DNA of 64,000 nt from Thermogemmatispora sp042408965 (GTDB taxonomy: Bacteria; Chloroflexota; Ktedonobacteria; Ktedonobacterales; Ktedonobacteraceae): the NCBI GenBank assembly GCA_042408965.1, contig JBHOQN010000156.1, positions 1 through 64,000 of the forward strand, in the 5' to 3' direction. Under the pieces are notes generated by a model. It was not told where the DNA came from. It searched no databases and worked only from the letters and a program-made list of their open reading frames with translations. How positions within the stretch are numbered: the first letter of the stretch is position 1; every line of letters starts with the position of its first letter. Of this stretch, positions 25,681-33,993 are shown piece by piece. Both the position numbers and the translations under genes were made by a program.

Positions 25681-26802
25681 TCAGCCTCGCTCAGCGAGCG
25701 GAACGAATGCACGCGGTTGGGGACCGACGTACTCTGCTACGGGTCGGATCAACCTGTTGTTAGCCTGCTGCTCCAGGATGTGCGCAGCCCAGCCGGCGGT
25801 GCGAGCGCAGACAAAGAGAGGGGTGAACATGGCCACTGGCACTCCACAGGCGCGGTAGACGAGAGCGCTGTAAAAATCCAGATTGGGGAAGAGTCTGCGC
25901 TCGCACCACATGATCTGCTCGATCCGTTCAGCGACAGCATACAGTCTCAGAAGATCGTCCTCTCTGGCCAGGCGCTGGGCCCACGTCTTGATGATCGTGG
26001 CACGTGGATCAGAGTTGCGGTAGACACGGTGGCCGAAGCCCATGATGAGCTGCTTCTGCGCAAGCAGTTCCTGCAGCCCTTGTTCGGCTTCGTCCGGCGT
26101 GGCGAACTGCTCAATCAGGTAGAGGGCGGCCTCGTTTGCTCCTCCGTGCAGGGGACCTTTGAGGGCGCCGATCGCCGCTGTAATCGCTGAGTAGAGATCG
26201 GACCGTGTGGAGGTCACGGTGCGTGCGACAAAGGTAGAGGCGTTGAACTCGTGTTCCCCATAGAGAATCAGCGAGACGTCGAGGGCCCGGCAGAGCAGTT
26301 CATCGCTCGGCTGACCGTGTAAGAGGTGTAGAAAATAGGCAGCGGTGGTCGGCGCGTCGAGAATCGTCTCGATGCGCCTGCCATGCGTATGAAAATGGTA
26401 CCAGTAGAGCAGCATGGCGGGCATGAGGGCCAGCAGGCGGTCCACCGGGGTGTAGATGTCGCCAGGCGAGGTGTCTGACTCCATGGCGCCCAGGGCAGAG
26501 CAGCCTGTGCGTAAAACATCCATCGGGTGGGCTCTGGAGGGGAGCTGTTCAAGCACCGTTTTGAGCGCCGCGGGCAGCGAGCGCATGCCCATCAGGCGCC
26601 TCTGGTAGGCGCTCAGTTGGGCACGTGTAGGAAGATCGCCGCGTATCAGCAGATATGCCACCTCCTCAAAGGTTGCCAGGCTGGCCAGGTCTTCAATGCT
26701 GTACCCGCGATAGGTCAGGCCAACGCCATCCTTGCCCACGGTGCTGATGGCCGTAGAGCCAGCGACGGTTCCAGCAAGGCCGCTCGGAGGTTTATTCGTC
26801 AT
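25681..26802 (-). CDS. prpC: 2-methylcitrate synthase / citrate synthase
   Basis: A 373-residue type II citrate-synthase-fold enzyme condensing propionyl-CoA with oxaloacetate. Landmarks are the N-terminal GLTYRGYSIEDLA, the GPLHGGANEAAL active-site His region near residue 225, GFGHRVYRNSDPRA with the second catalytic His near 265, and a later catalytic Asp in FPNLDFYSALVY. The start ATG 26802 lies inside the last codons of prpB (11-bp overlap), indicating translational coupling. Sequence cannot fully exclude plain citrate synthase, but the neighbours make the methylcitrate role likely. Confidence 0.9.
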   Translation of the reverse strand: MTNKPPSGLAGTVAGSTAISTVGKDGVGLTYRGYSIEDLASLATFEEVAYLLIRGDLPTRAQLSAYQRRLMGMRSLPAALKTVLEQLPSRAHPMDVLRTGCSALGAMESDTSPGDIYTPVDRLLALMPAMLLYWYHFHTHGRRIETILDAPTTAAYFLHLLHGQPSDELLCRALDVSLILYGEHEFNASTFVARTVTSTRSDLYSAITAAIGALKGPLHGGANEAALYLIEQFATPDEAEQGLQELLAQKQLIMGFGHRVYRNSDPRATIIKTWAQRLAREDDLLRLYAVAERIEQIMWCERRLFPNLDFYSALVYRACGVPVAMFTPLFVCARTAGWAAHILEQQANNRLIRPVAEYVGPQPRAFVPLAERG

Positions 26803-27688
26803 CGTGATGCTCCGCTGAGAAAAGGGTATCGAGTCGTTGCTCGTACCCCTCATAGTTGAGAAAATCGTACAACTCCTGCCGTGTCTGCATCTGTGCCACT
26901 ACAGCACGCTGCGTCCCATCACGACGCAGTGTCCTGTAAAGGGTCAGGGCAGCGGCACTCATAGCACGGAAAGCCGAGAGAGGATAGAGCGCCAGGCTCA
27001 CACCAGCAGTGGCGAGCTCCTCGAGCGTGTAGAGAGGAGTCAGCCCGAACTCCGTGATATTGGCCAGAATGGGGAGTTGCGTTGCCTCGGCAAAGGCGCG
27101 ATACATAGCCAGCTCGGTCACGGCCTCAGGAAAAAGCATGTCGGCTCCAGCCTCCCGATAGCGCAGCGCCCTCTCCAGGCTGGCCTCCAGGCCCTCGCTG
27201 GCGAGGGCGTCGGTGCGTGCCATAATCACAAAGTGTGGGTCGCTCCGTGCGTCAACAGCGGCTTTAATGCGATCCATCATCTCGCTGGTAGGAACCAGCG
27301 TCTTGCGTGGGCGATGACCGCAGCGTTTGGCTTGCACCTGGTCCTCGATGTGGACGCCTGCGGCTCCCGCGCGGATCAGTTCGCGAATGCTACGCCCGAT
27401 GACAAAAGCGCTGCCCCAACCTGTATCGATGTCAACGAGCAGCGGCAGAGAAGTGGCCGCCGTGATGCGACGTACGTCGGTCAAGACATCATCCAGCGTT
27501 GTCATTCCGAGATCGGGGAGGCCACAGGAGGCATTGGCCACTCCTGCTCCTGAGAGGTAGATGGCGTGAAAGCCGGTACGCTCAGCCATGATGGCGCAGT
27601 ACGCATTGATTGTTCCCACAACCTGCAGGGGTCGCTCAAGGGTGAGCGCCGCGCGCAGGCGGGCCCCTGCCGAGGGATAGTCATACAT
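26792..27688 (-). CDS. prpB: 2-methylisocitrate lyase
   Basis: A 298-residue PEP-mutase/isocitrate-lyase barrel that splits 2-methylisocitrate into pyruvate and succinate. The catalytic loop reads KRCGHR near residue 130, matching the KKCGH motif of lyases and not the EDK motif of the PEP mutase elsewhere in this window. Mg-binding Asp residues lie in DIDTGWGSAF near 91, followed by HIEDQ. ATG 27688 has AGGAAAGG upstream. It follows a small hypothetical gene and overlaps prpC. Together the three enzymes form the methylcitrate cycle. Confidence 0.93.
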   Translation of the reverse strand: MYDYPSAGARLRAALTLERPLQVVGTINAYCAIMAERTGFHAIYLSGAGVANASCGLPDLGMTTLDDVLTDVRRITAATSLPLLVDIDTGWGSAFVIGRSIRELIRAGAAGVHIEDQVQAKRCGHRPRKTLVPTSEMMDRIKAAVDARSDPHFVIMARTDALASEGLEASLERALRYREAGADMLFPEAVTELAMYRAFAEATQLPILANITEFGLTPLYTLEELATAGVSLALYPLSAFRAMSAAALTLYRTLRRDGTQRAVVAQMQTRQELYDFLNYEGYEQRLDTLFSAEHHDDE

Positions 27689-27737
27689 GGTCGGTGTTGC
27701 CTTTCCTATGCAATGGGAAGAAGAGCAGACCGCTTTG

Positions 27738-27992
27738 CTAGAGATGTTCAATGAGCAGCCGTTTGAAACCCTGCGTTTCTTCCTCGACCCGCCAGTCGCC
27801 TGTTGTAGAGCGATAGACGAGTGCAGCTCGCTCGCCGATCTGGATGTAGAGTTTCTCGCTCCACTGGCCCATCTCGTGGTCGTCGAGCGGTAGGTAGCCA
27901 ACGAGAGTGCGATACCTGAGCTGTGGATCCATGCCAAAGTACTGCATAGCTGCCTGAAGGGCCTCCTGTCTGGCCTGGGCGTTGCGAACCAT
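27738..27992 (-). CDS. Small hypothetical protein at the head of the prp operon
   Basis: An 84-residue soluble protein with a strong site (GGAGGAA) before ATG 27992. It starts with a helix rich in Ala and Gln (QARQEALQAAMQYFGM) and ends in a beta-rich part (LYIQIGERAALVYRSTTGDWRVEEE). I do not recognise a family. It lies 49 bp before prpB, behind the promoter and operator described below, so it is co-transcribed with the methylcitrate genes and might be an accessory or regulatory subunit. Confidence 0.75.
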   Translation of the reverse strand: MVRNAQARQEALQAAMQYFGMDPQLRYRTLVGYLPLDDHEMGQWSEKLYIQIGERAALVYRSTTGDWRVEEETQGFKRLLIEHL

Positions 27993-28013
27993 GGTGAGAT
28001 TCCTCCGAATGAG

Positions 28014-28033
28014 GGGGCGCCTTCAGGCGCCCC
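28014..28033 (-). promoter_or_regulatory. Strong hairpin in the prp operon leader
   Basis: GGGGCGCC, loop TTCA, GGCGCCCC form an 8-bp perfect stem in the untranslated leader, ending about 10 bases before the GGAGG of the first gene. It could protect the transcript or tune initiation. There is no sign of an attenuator. Confidence 0.5.
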
Positions 28034-28050
28034 GCATATGTGAAGGACAG

Positions 28051-28066
28051 GACCGAGCGGTCGGTC
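28051..28066. promoter_or_regulatory. Candidate TetR operator in the prp leader
   Basis: GACCGAGCGGTCGGTC is a dyad with arms GACCGA/TCGGTC, 26 bases downstream of the predicted -10 of the prp promoter. Its ACCG/CGGT half-sites match the other two palindromes flanking the nearby tetR gene and 2-oxoacid dehydrogenase operon. Confidence 0.6.
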
Positions 28067-28091
28067 GATCGTGTGACCGGAATGTGGTACA

Positions 28092-28121
28092 AGCATACCA
28101 GGCGGCGTTTTTAACTGTCAA
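28092..28121 (-). promoter_or_regulatory. Promoter of the prp operon
   Basis: On the minus strand TTGACA (28121-28116) is separated by 18 bases from TATGCT (28097-28092). This is close to the sigma70 consensus and points to the methylcitrate genes. Confidence 0.65.
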
Positions 28122-28201
28122 GGACTTTTCACGGCTGTAGAGAGCCTTTTTCGCATCGCCCGGAGCCGAAGCGATCGGAGGTCCGGGGGACAGGGCCGTC
28201 C

Positions 28202-28867
28202 CTATGGTCCCTGGGTCTCCCTGGTTCTAGAATCTGGAGCCTGGAGGGCAGCGCCTGAGAGGAAAAGAGTGGTGAACATGGCTGCCAGGTCGTCAGGTGT
28301 CAATTCGCCATCCCCGCGGAACCAGAAGATGGTCCAGTTGAGCAGGTTCAACAGCGCCAGGGCCTGATACTTTGCAGGGAGGTCGTTGCGCAGCAGGCCT
28401 GCAAGCTGAGCCTCGGCGATTGTCTGGCGGACCAGCTCCTCGTAAGCGTCGCGCAGGCGCAGAACCTCGGCGCGCCGCTCACCCGAAAGCTCGCGCAGCT
28501 CTATGAGCATAGTAGCATGCTTGTCCTGATCGCTCAGGGCAGCGAGCAGGTGAGCACGAATGAGGGCCTGGACGCGCTTGAGTGGCTGCGTCTCCTGGGT
28601 CAGAGCCTGCTCGACCTCCTGTCGAATGCGTTGCAGCGAATCGATGCAGAGCGCATAGAGAAGATCTTCTTTGCCGCTGATGTGATAGTAGAGTGAGGCC
28701 TTCTGGATGCCCAGCCGCATCGCCAGCTCGCGGGTTGTGCTGTTGGCGTAACCTTTTTCTCGGAAGAGCCTGGCCGCGGTTTTCAGCAGGCGTGATGCTG
28801 TGGTATCGGCTATATCCTGGGCCTGGGAGATCGGCGCTGAAGAATCTGGGACTTGCATCTTTTTCAT
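28202..28867 (-). CDS. TetR/AcrR-family repressor
   Basis: A 221-residue regulator with an N-terminal HTH (LLKTAARLFREKGYANSTTRELAMRLGIQKASLYYHISGKEDLL as the classical TetR pattern, residues ~27-70; key part RELAMRLGIQKASLYYH) and a helical ligand-binding domain. It lies between the prp operon and the kinase/2-oxoacid dehydrogenase genes, and palindromes of one type occur at all their promoters including its own. TetR proteins of this type usually sense acyl-CoAs, so propionyl-CoA or a branched acyl-CoA is a reasonable inducer. ATG 28867 has AGGATGG upstream; a second in-frame ATG lies three codons later. Confidence 0.9.
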   Translation of the reverse strand: MKKMQVPDSSAPISQAQDIADTTASRLLKTAARLFREKGYANSTTRELAMRLGIQKASLYYHISGKEDLLYALCIDSLQRIRQEVEQALTQETQPLKRVQALIRAHLLAALSDQDKHATMLIELRELSGERRAEVLRLRDAYEELVRQTIAEAQLAGLLRNDLPAKYQALALLNLLNWTIFWFRGDGELTPDDLAAMFTTLFLSGAALQAPDSRTRETQGP

Positions 28868-28896
28868 CCATCCTGTAAGATTTTGATAGAAAACCT

Positions 28897-28910
28897 ACCG
28901 GTCGACCGGT
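28897..28910. promoter_or_regulatory. Perfect palindromic TetR operator upstream of tetR
   Basis: ACCGGTCGACCGGT is a perfect 14-bp palindrome preceded by AAACCT. On the minus strand a TATAAC element lies just before it, so bound repressor would block the tetR start. The preamble AAACCTACCG is identical to the site at 30306. Confidence 0.7.
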
Positions 28911-29121
28911 TATATCAGTTCCTGACCTCCTGGTGCAGGGGCACTCTGGATAGAGGCAGTATAGCATACGCGGTCATCACACTGTCTGCTCTGCAGGTCT
29001 GGACGACGGGTGAACAGCATAGTGTTCTGAAGATCCCCAGGCCGGTGCGGTCCCGCGGCTTAGGGAAGGCCTCGCCTCTGGCAGGGAGGGCAGGAGCGCT
29101 GCAGAAGCGAGGAGGATCTCT

Positions 29122-30180
29122 ATGTATGAGGGAGGGCTACCCCCCCTGTTAGATGTCGAGGCGTTGCAGGTTTATCTGCAGCATGCGTTAGGGATTCCAG
29201 GGAGGGAGAGGTTGCAGGTCGAGCGTATTCAGGGAGGCCACTCGAATGAAACGTTCTTTGTGATCTACGGTACCAGGCACTATGTCTTGCGCCGTCCCCC
29301 CGCCGGGCCGCTGCTACCGACTGCTCATGATATTGGTCGAGAGTACCGTGTCCTGCAGACACTGGCTGGCACGGTGGTGCCAGTGCCGCGTCCGCTGCTC
29401 TTCTGTGAGGACGTAACTGTCATTGGTGCGCCCTTCTATCTGATGGAGCGCGTTCACGGCGTGGCCATTCGTGACAGACTTCCTCCTGCCCTGGACGCTG
29501 ATGCTTCGGCACGCACTCAGATCGCTGAAGAGCTGATCGATCGGCTGGTTGACCTGCATGCTGTTGACTGGCACGCCATCGGCTTTCGCAGCCCCAGCAA
29601 TCCCCAGGGCTATCTGGAGCGTCAGCTTCGCCGCTGGAGCAGTCAGTTGACTGCTTCGTATGTCCGGCCTCTGCCTGATCTGGAGGTGGTGACGCGCTGG
29701 CTGTACGAGCATCTGCCGCAGTCGCCGCCGGCGACGATCGTCCATGGGGACTACCGCCTCGACAATGCGCTCTTTGATCCGCATCCTCCTGCGCGAATCC
29801 TGGCCCTGGTTGACTGGGAGATGGCCACCGTAGGCGACCCCTGGTCCGACCTGGGCTATCTGCTCTCGTTCTGGCGTGAGCCAGGCGACCCGCCTTTCCC
29901 TTACGCTGATCCCGCTTGGCTGCTGACGGGTCAGCCTGGTTTCCCTTCGCGAGCAGCCCTCGTTGAGCGCTATGCAAGGCGTAGTGGGCGGGCTGTGCCC
30001 TCGCTGGTCTTCTATGTGACGCTGGCCATCTGGAAACTGGCGATCCTGCTGGAGGGCAGCTATAAGCGCTATTTAGCCGGCACGACGGACGATCCCTTCT
30101 TTCCCCTGCTTGAATTCTGCGTTCCTGCCCTGGCAGCTCGTGCACTTCATATCTGCCTCGGTCAGGAGCGCATTCTCTGA
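29122..30180 (+). CDS. ACAD10/11-type phosphotransferase (APH fold)
   Basis: A 352-residue aminoglycoside-phosphotransferase-fold kinase of the group paired with acyl-CoA dehydrogenases. The nucleotide loop is IQGGHSNETFFV near residue 36, the catalytic loop VHGDYRLDN near 207 and the metal-binding DWEMATVGDPWSDLGYL near 228. In known systems such kinases phosphorylate 4-hydroxyacyl-CoAs so that they can be turned into 3-hydroxyacyl-CoAs. GAGGAGG precedes ATG 29122. No acyl-CoA dehydrogenase gene is next to it here; it is divergent from tetR and upstream of the 2-oxoacid dehydrogenase operon, which suggests acyl-CoA catabolism. Confidence 0.85.
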   Translation: MYEGGLPPLLDVEALQVYLQHALGIPGRERLQVERIQGGHSNETFFVIYGTRHYVLRRPPAGPLLPTAHDIGREYRVLQTLAGTVVPVPRPLLFCEDVTVIGAPFYLMERVHGVAIRDRLPPALDADASARTQIAEELIDRLVDLHAVDWHAIGFRSPSNPQGYLERQLRRWSSQLTASYVRPLPDLEVVTRWLYEHLPQSPPATIVHGDYRLDNALFDPHPPARILALVDWEMATVGDPWSDLGYLLSFWREPGDPPFPYADPAWLLTGQPGFPSRAALVERYARRSGRAVPSLVFYVTLAIWKLAILLEGSYKRYLAGTTDDPFFPLLEFCVPALAARALHICLGQERIL

Positions 30181-30261
30181 AGCAGAGGTGGAGGGTGGTG
30201 CTGCGGATCAGATGCTCGACCGCAGGGCGAAGCCTCTGTACCGATGCGGGTGGCAGACTGG

Positions 30262-30319
30262 TTGACAGATAACACTGTCCCACGGTATACTCTCTGAGTA
30301 CAAACCTACCGCCCGGTAG
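30262..30319 (+). promoter_or_regulatory. Promoter and TetR operator of the 2-oxoacid dehydrogenase operon
   Basis: TTGACA (30262-30267), an 18-base spacer and TATACT (30286-30291) form a near-consensus promoter. The palindrome CTACCGCCCGGTAG (30306-30319) lies just after the expected start site and shares AAACCTACCG with the tetR operator, so repressor there would block initiation or elongation. Confidence 0.7.
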
Positions 30320-30340
30320 ATTACCGTTGAGGAGAGAGAA

Positions 30341-30388
30341 GTGCGCTGGGGCGTCGGAGCTTGCTTTCCTCCACTGCTCTCAGGCTGA
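30341..30388 (+). CDS. Possible 15-codon leader peptide before E2
   Basis: GAGGAGAGAGAA is followed at once by GTG and a short frame, MRWGVGACFPPLLSG, then stop. It lies on the predicted leader of the E2-E1 operon, 180 bp before the E2 start. It may be translated, but there is no attenuator structure that I can point to. Low confidence. Confidence 0.22.
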   Translation: MRWGVGACFPPLLSG

Positions 30389-30570
30389 GAGGCCTGTGGT
30401 GAGATAGCGTGGCGCCGGTGGCTGATCATTCCCTGCGGCAGACAGGCCGGGCAAGGTGCTGTTCTCAATGTCTGGGTGTGCTTGTTCTGCAGAGAGTGAG
30501 GGTAGACTTCCTGCGTGGTCAGGGAGGAGATTCCTGGCGCGTCGATCAGCTTCTTCTCAGGAGGAACATC

Positions 30571-31764
30571 ATGGATGTCCTGTTTATGCCCCGCCTGGGT
30601 ATGACAATGGAGGCGGGGGAGGTCATCGCCTGGCTCAAGCGTGAGGGTGAGCCGGTAGAGAGAGGGGAGCCGGTACTGGAGATTGCCACAGACAAATCGA
30701 ATGCTGAGGTGGAGTCCCCGGTAGATGGGGTACTGGCACGTCTGCTTGCTGCCGAGGGTGATGAAGTTGAGGTCGGTCGACCGCTGGCGGTCATTGTGGC
30801 AAAGGGTGAGGTGCTTGAAGAGGCGGTCATCGATGCCTTTATTGCCAGTCTCTCTGCTGGCGCTGGTGAGGAGTCCCCCGGCCCTGCTGGGACTGCGGGA
30901 GGGTCGCAATCCGTAGAGGCCACGCGCGAGATCGTCACTCCTGCTAAGGAAGAGACTCCCCTGGTTCGTGCTACCCCGCGTGTGCGCAGGCTGGCCCAGG
31001 AGTTAGGGGTTGATCTGGCTGCTATCGCAGGGCAGGTAGGTGCTGGCATGATCAGTGAGGAGGAGGTGCTCCGTTGGGCCTCTGAAAAGCAGGAAGCGGC
31101 CCTGGTGCGTCAGCGCCTTCCCCTGACGGGGGTACGCAAGACGCTGTTCTTGCGTATGAGCCAGGCGTGGCAAGCCATTCCTCATTTCCACCAGATGATT
31201 GATATCGATGCTGGACCACTACTAGCCCTACGCAGAGAGCAGAATGTCACGTTGACCGCTTTTTTCGTGCGTGCCGCGGCTCTGGCGCTGCCGCGCCATC
31301 CCTGGATCAATGCTGCCCTTGAAGGAGAAGAAGCGATCCTCTTTGCCGATGTGAACATCGGCGTTGCTGTAGCCGCGCAGGAGGGCCTGCTCGTGCCGGT
31401 GATCCGGCATGCCGACCGCAAGTCGTTGCGGCAGATCGGTGATGAGCTGCGGGATCTAGCAGCGCGTGCCCGTGCGGGCCATCTCTCCTCTGCGGATCTC
31501 CAGGGGGGCACCTTTACGGTCTCTAATCTGGGCATGTATGGGATCGAGACGGGTACACCGATCATCAATCCTCCACAGGTGGCGCTGCTCTTCGTTGGGG
31601 CCACGCAGACCGTGCCTGTGCTTCAGGGGGATCAGATTGTGGCGGGCCAGCGCCTTAAGATTACTCTGGCATATGACCATCGGCTCATCGATGGCATTAC
31701 CGCTGCTGCCTTCTCTCAAGACATTCGGCAGTTGCTGCAGACGCCGAGTGTCCTCGTTGGCTAG
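30571..31764 (+). CDS. 2-oxoacid dehydrogenase E2 (dihydrolipoyl acyltransferase)
   Basis: A 397-residue E2 subunit. The lipoyl domain (1-75) carries its attachment Lys 42 in ATDKSNAEVESP; a peripheral-subunit-binding domain lies near 130-170 (TPRVRRLAQELGVDL); the catalytic domain ends in AYDHRLIDGITAAAF with the DHR-DG active-site motif. It transfers the acyl group from E1 to CoA. GAGGAAC precedes ATG 30571; the longer frame upstream lacks a site. Gene order E2-E1alpha-E1beta without E3 resembles acetoin or branched-chain 2-oxoacid dehydrogenases; lipoamide dehydrogenase must come from elsewhere. Confidence 0.9.
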   Translation: MDVLFMPRLGMTMEAGEVIAWLKREGEPVERGEPVLEIATDKSNAEVESPVDGVLARLLAAEGDEVEVGRPLAVIVAKGEVLEEAVIDAFIASLSAGAGEESPGPAGTAGGSQSVEATREIVTPAKEETPLVRATPRVRRLAQELGVDLAAIAGQVGAGMISEEEVLRWASEKQEAALVRQRLPLTGVRKTLFLRMSQAWQAIPHFHQMIDIDAGPLLALRREQNVTLTAFFVRAAALALPRHPWINAALEGEEAILFADVNIGVAVAAQEGLLVPVIRHADRKSLRQIGDELRDLAARARAGHLSSADLQGGTFTVSNLGMYGIETGTPIINPPQVALLFVGATQTVPVLQGDQIVAGQRLKITLAYDHRLIDGITAAAFSQDIRQLLQTPSVLVG

Positions 31765-31850
31765 GACACCCTGCTGGCTGTTAGTGAGACAGGCACACGG
31801 GAGGGCTGCTCGCCTCCCTTCATCACCATCCTGTGCAAAGGAGAAAGTCT

Positions 31851-32816
31851 GTGTCGGATCAAGAGCGTTTCCAGGAGATCGGCCAGGAGCGATTGTTGTG
31901 GATGTATGCAATGCTGGTGCGTTGCCGGCGTTTTGACGAGCGCCTGTTAAGCTCAGCCAGCGCCTACTACCACTCGGGCATTGGCCAGGAGGCCGTGGGA
32001 GTAGGCGCCTGCGCCGCGCTGCGCCGCGATGACTACATCCTCTACGATCACCGTGGCTGCACTCAGATCATCGCCAAAGGACTGCCGCTGGAGAAGATTT
32101 ATGGGGATCTCTTCGATAAAGCGACTGGCTCGGTCAGAGGCAAAGGCGGAGGAATCATTCATTGCGCTGCTCCAGAGCTTGGCATCCTGGGGCAAAGTGG
32201 TACGCTAGGTGGTTGTTTCCCCATTGCTCTGGGAGCTGCTCTGAGCGCGCAATATCGGCACACAGACCAGGTGGTGGTCTGCTTCTACGGCGAAGGTACG
32301 GCCAACCGTGGCACCTTTCACGAGGCACTGAACTGGGCAGCCTTGCGTAAAGCTCCGTTGATCCTCATCTGTGAGAATAACGGCTATGCCATCTCAGTGC
32401 CGGTCAGTGCCAGCACCGCCGGACGCCTCTACGAGCGGGGTCTGGGCTTTGGAGTCGGTGGCGAACTGGTCGATGGGCAGGATGTCATTGCGGTCTATCT
32501 GGCGACAAAGGCCGCGGTGGAGCGCGCGCGTGCTGGGGAGGGCCCCTGGATCATTGAGGCACAGACCTATCGCTACCGCGGCCATTATGAGGGCGATCGC
32601 ATTACCTATCGCACGCGCGAGGAGGTAGAGCTTTGGAAGCAGCGCGATCCCCTGCTCCTCTTCCGTCAGCGGCTGCTCCTGGCCGAGGTGGCGAGCCATG
32701 AGGAGTTGGCTGAGCTGGAACGGCGGGTCGATGAGGAAGTGGGACGAGCGCTCCAGGTGGCGCGTGAGGCTCCTCTGCCTGATCCTGACGCGATCTATGA
32801 GGATGTCTATGCTTGA
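31851..32816 (+). CDS. 2-oxoacid dehydrogenase E1 alpha subunit
   Basis: A 321-residue thiamine-diphosphate subunit. The cofactor motif is FYGEGTANRGTFHEALNWA near residue 145 (GEG in place of GDG) ending in ENNGYAIS, and the conserved phosphorylation-loop region YRYRGHYEGD lies near 245. GGGIIHCAAPELGILGQSG near 90 is typical of acetoin and pyruvate/branched-chain E1 alpha. GTG 31851 is chosen for its AAAGGAG site; the frame opens earlier without one. With the beta subunit it decarboxylates the 2-oxoacid and acylates E2. Confidence 0.9.
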   Translation: MSDQERFQEIGQERLLWMYAMLVRCRRFDERLLSSASAYYHSGIGQEAVGVGACAALRRDDYILYDHRGCTQIIAKGLPLEKIYGDLFDKATGSVRGKGGGIIHCAAPELGILGQSGTLGGCFPIALGAALSAQYRHTDQVVVCFYGEGTANRGTFHEALNWAALRKAPLILICENNGYAISVPVSASTAGRLYERGLGFGVGGELVDGQDVIAVYLATKAAVERARAGEGPWIIEAQTYRYRGHYEGDRITYRTREEVELWKQRDPLLLFRQRLLLAEVASHEELAELERRVDEEVGRALQVAREAPLPDPDAIYEDVYA

Positions 32817-32884
32817 GCGCCGTGGCGACTGAGCTGAGATCTGGCCCTGAGAAGACTCCGTATTGAACAAGGAGAGATACGTCC

Positions 32885-33865
32885 GTGACAAGAATCTGCA
32901 CCTATCGTGAGGCGATTACCGAGGCCTTGCGCCTGGAGATGCGGCGGGATTGGCGAGTCCTCTCGTTTGGTGAAGACGTGGGGCCGTGGGGAGGAGCTTT
33001 TGGTGCAACAGAAGGTCTCACTGCAGAGTTCGGATCAGAGCGGAATTTTGATACGCCCATCTCGGAGACCGCTATCGCCGGGGCTGCGGTTGGCATGGCT
33101 ATTACGGGCCTGCGCCCTGTTGCTGAACTCGAACAGGCCGACTTCTTTGCTGTCGCGATGGATGAGATCTACAATAAGGCGGCCAAGTGGCGCTATATGC
33201 ATGGGGGGCTTTTTACGGTCCCGCTCGTCTATCGCACCGCCTGTGGTGCCGGAGGGGGTACGGGGGCGGAGCAGTCCCAATGCCCCGAGGCCCTGTTTCT
33301 GCACTGCCCGGGACTGCGTATTGTCTTACCTGCGACTCCCTATGATGCAAAAGGACTGCTGATTCGTGCTATTCGCGATGACAATCCTGTCTTCTTTTTT
33401 GAACATAAGAAGCTATACAGTACGAAAGGTGAGGTACCGGAGGAGAGCTACGAGGTCCCCTTCGGCGAGGCTGCTCTTAGACGAGCGGGCAGTGACGTTA
33501 CGGTGGTCGCCTGGTCATTTATGGTCAGCGTGGTCTTGAGTGCTGCCGAGCAACTGGCAGGCGAGGGAATCAGTGTGGAGGTCCTTGATCTGCGCACGCT
33601 CTCTCCTCTCGATAGCCCCCGCATCCTGGAGTCCGTCCGTAAAACTGGCAGGCTGGTGATTGTCCACGAGGCGCCTCGGACCGGGGGAGCAGGGGCCGAG
33701 ATCGCCGCCCGGGTTGCCGAAGAGGCGATCTACGACTTAAAGGCGCCTATTATTCGTATATGTGGTAAGGATGTCCCTATGCCTCAATCGATGTACCTGG
33801 AACCCCTATGTATTCCTCAGATATCTGATGTTGTGGAAGGGGTACGTGCTGTTCTTAAAGAGTAA
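32885..33865 (+). CDS. 2-oxoacid dehydrogenase E1 beta subunit
   Basis: A 326-residue transketolase-like subunit completing the E1 heterotetramer. Landmarks are FGEDVGPWGGAFGAT near residue 28, FDTPISETAIAGAAVGMA near 55 with the catalytic Glu, and the C-terminal domain DVTVVAWSFMVSV and DLRTLSPLD. Start is GTG 32885 with AAGGAGAG upstream. The oxoacid is unknown; because the TetR sites link this operon to methylcitrate genes, branched-chain oxoacids that yield propionyl-CoA are attractive, while acetoin is the main alternative. Confidence 0.9.
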   Translation: MTRICTYREAITEALRLEMRRDWRVLSFGEDVGPWGGAFGATEGLTAEFGSERNFDTPISETAIAGAAVGMAITGLRPVAELEQADFFAVAMDEIYNKAAKWRYMHGGLFTVPLVYRTACGAGGGTGAEQSQCPEALFLHCPGLRIVLPATPYDAKGLLIRAIRDDNPVFFFEHKKLYSTKGEVPEESYEVPFGEAALRRAGSDVTVVAWSFMVSVVLSAAEQLAGEGISVEVLDLRTLSPLDSPRILESVRKTGRLVIVHEAPRTGGAGAEIAARVAEEAIYDLKAPIIRICGKDVPMPQSMYLEPLCIPQISDVVEGVRAVLKE

Positions 33866-33917
33866 TCCCCGTACTGCTTCGCCTGGTTCCCAATAGGGGA
33901 AGCTGGCGGTCGTGTGA

Positions 33918-33964
33918 GAATCCCATCTGGGCCGGGCTGCTTCAAGACCGGACAGGCGGGATTC
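33918..33964. terminator. Weak stem between convergent genes
   Basis: GAATCCC (33918-33924) pairs with GGGATTC (33958-33964), with CCGG/CCGG complementarity inside. It lies between the ends of E1 beta and the dehydrogenase gene; a shared terminator is possible. Confidence 0.35.
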
Positions 33965-33993
33965 CCGTGTATGCCGCCCTGGGCGCTGGCAGG

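Noticed and set aside
26792..27688. Second PEP mutase
   Set aside because: The catalytic loop is KRCGHR and not EDKX5NS, so it is a methylisocitrate lyase.
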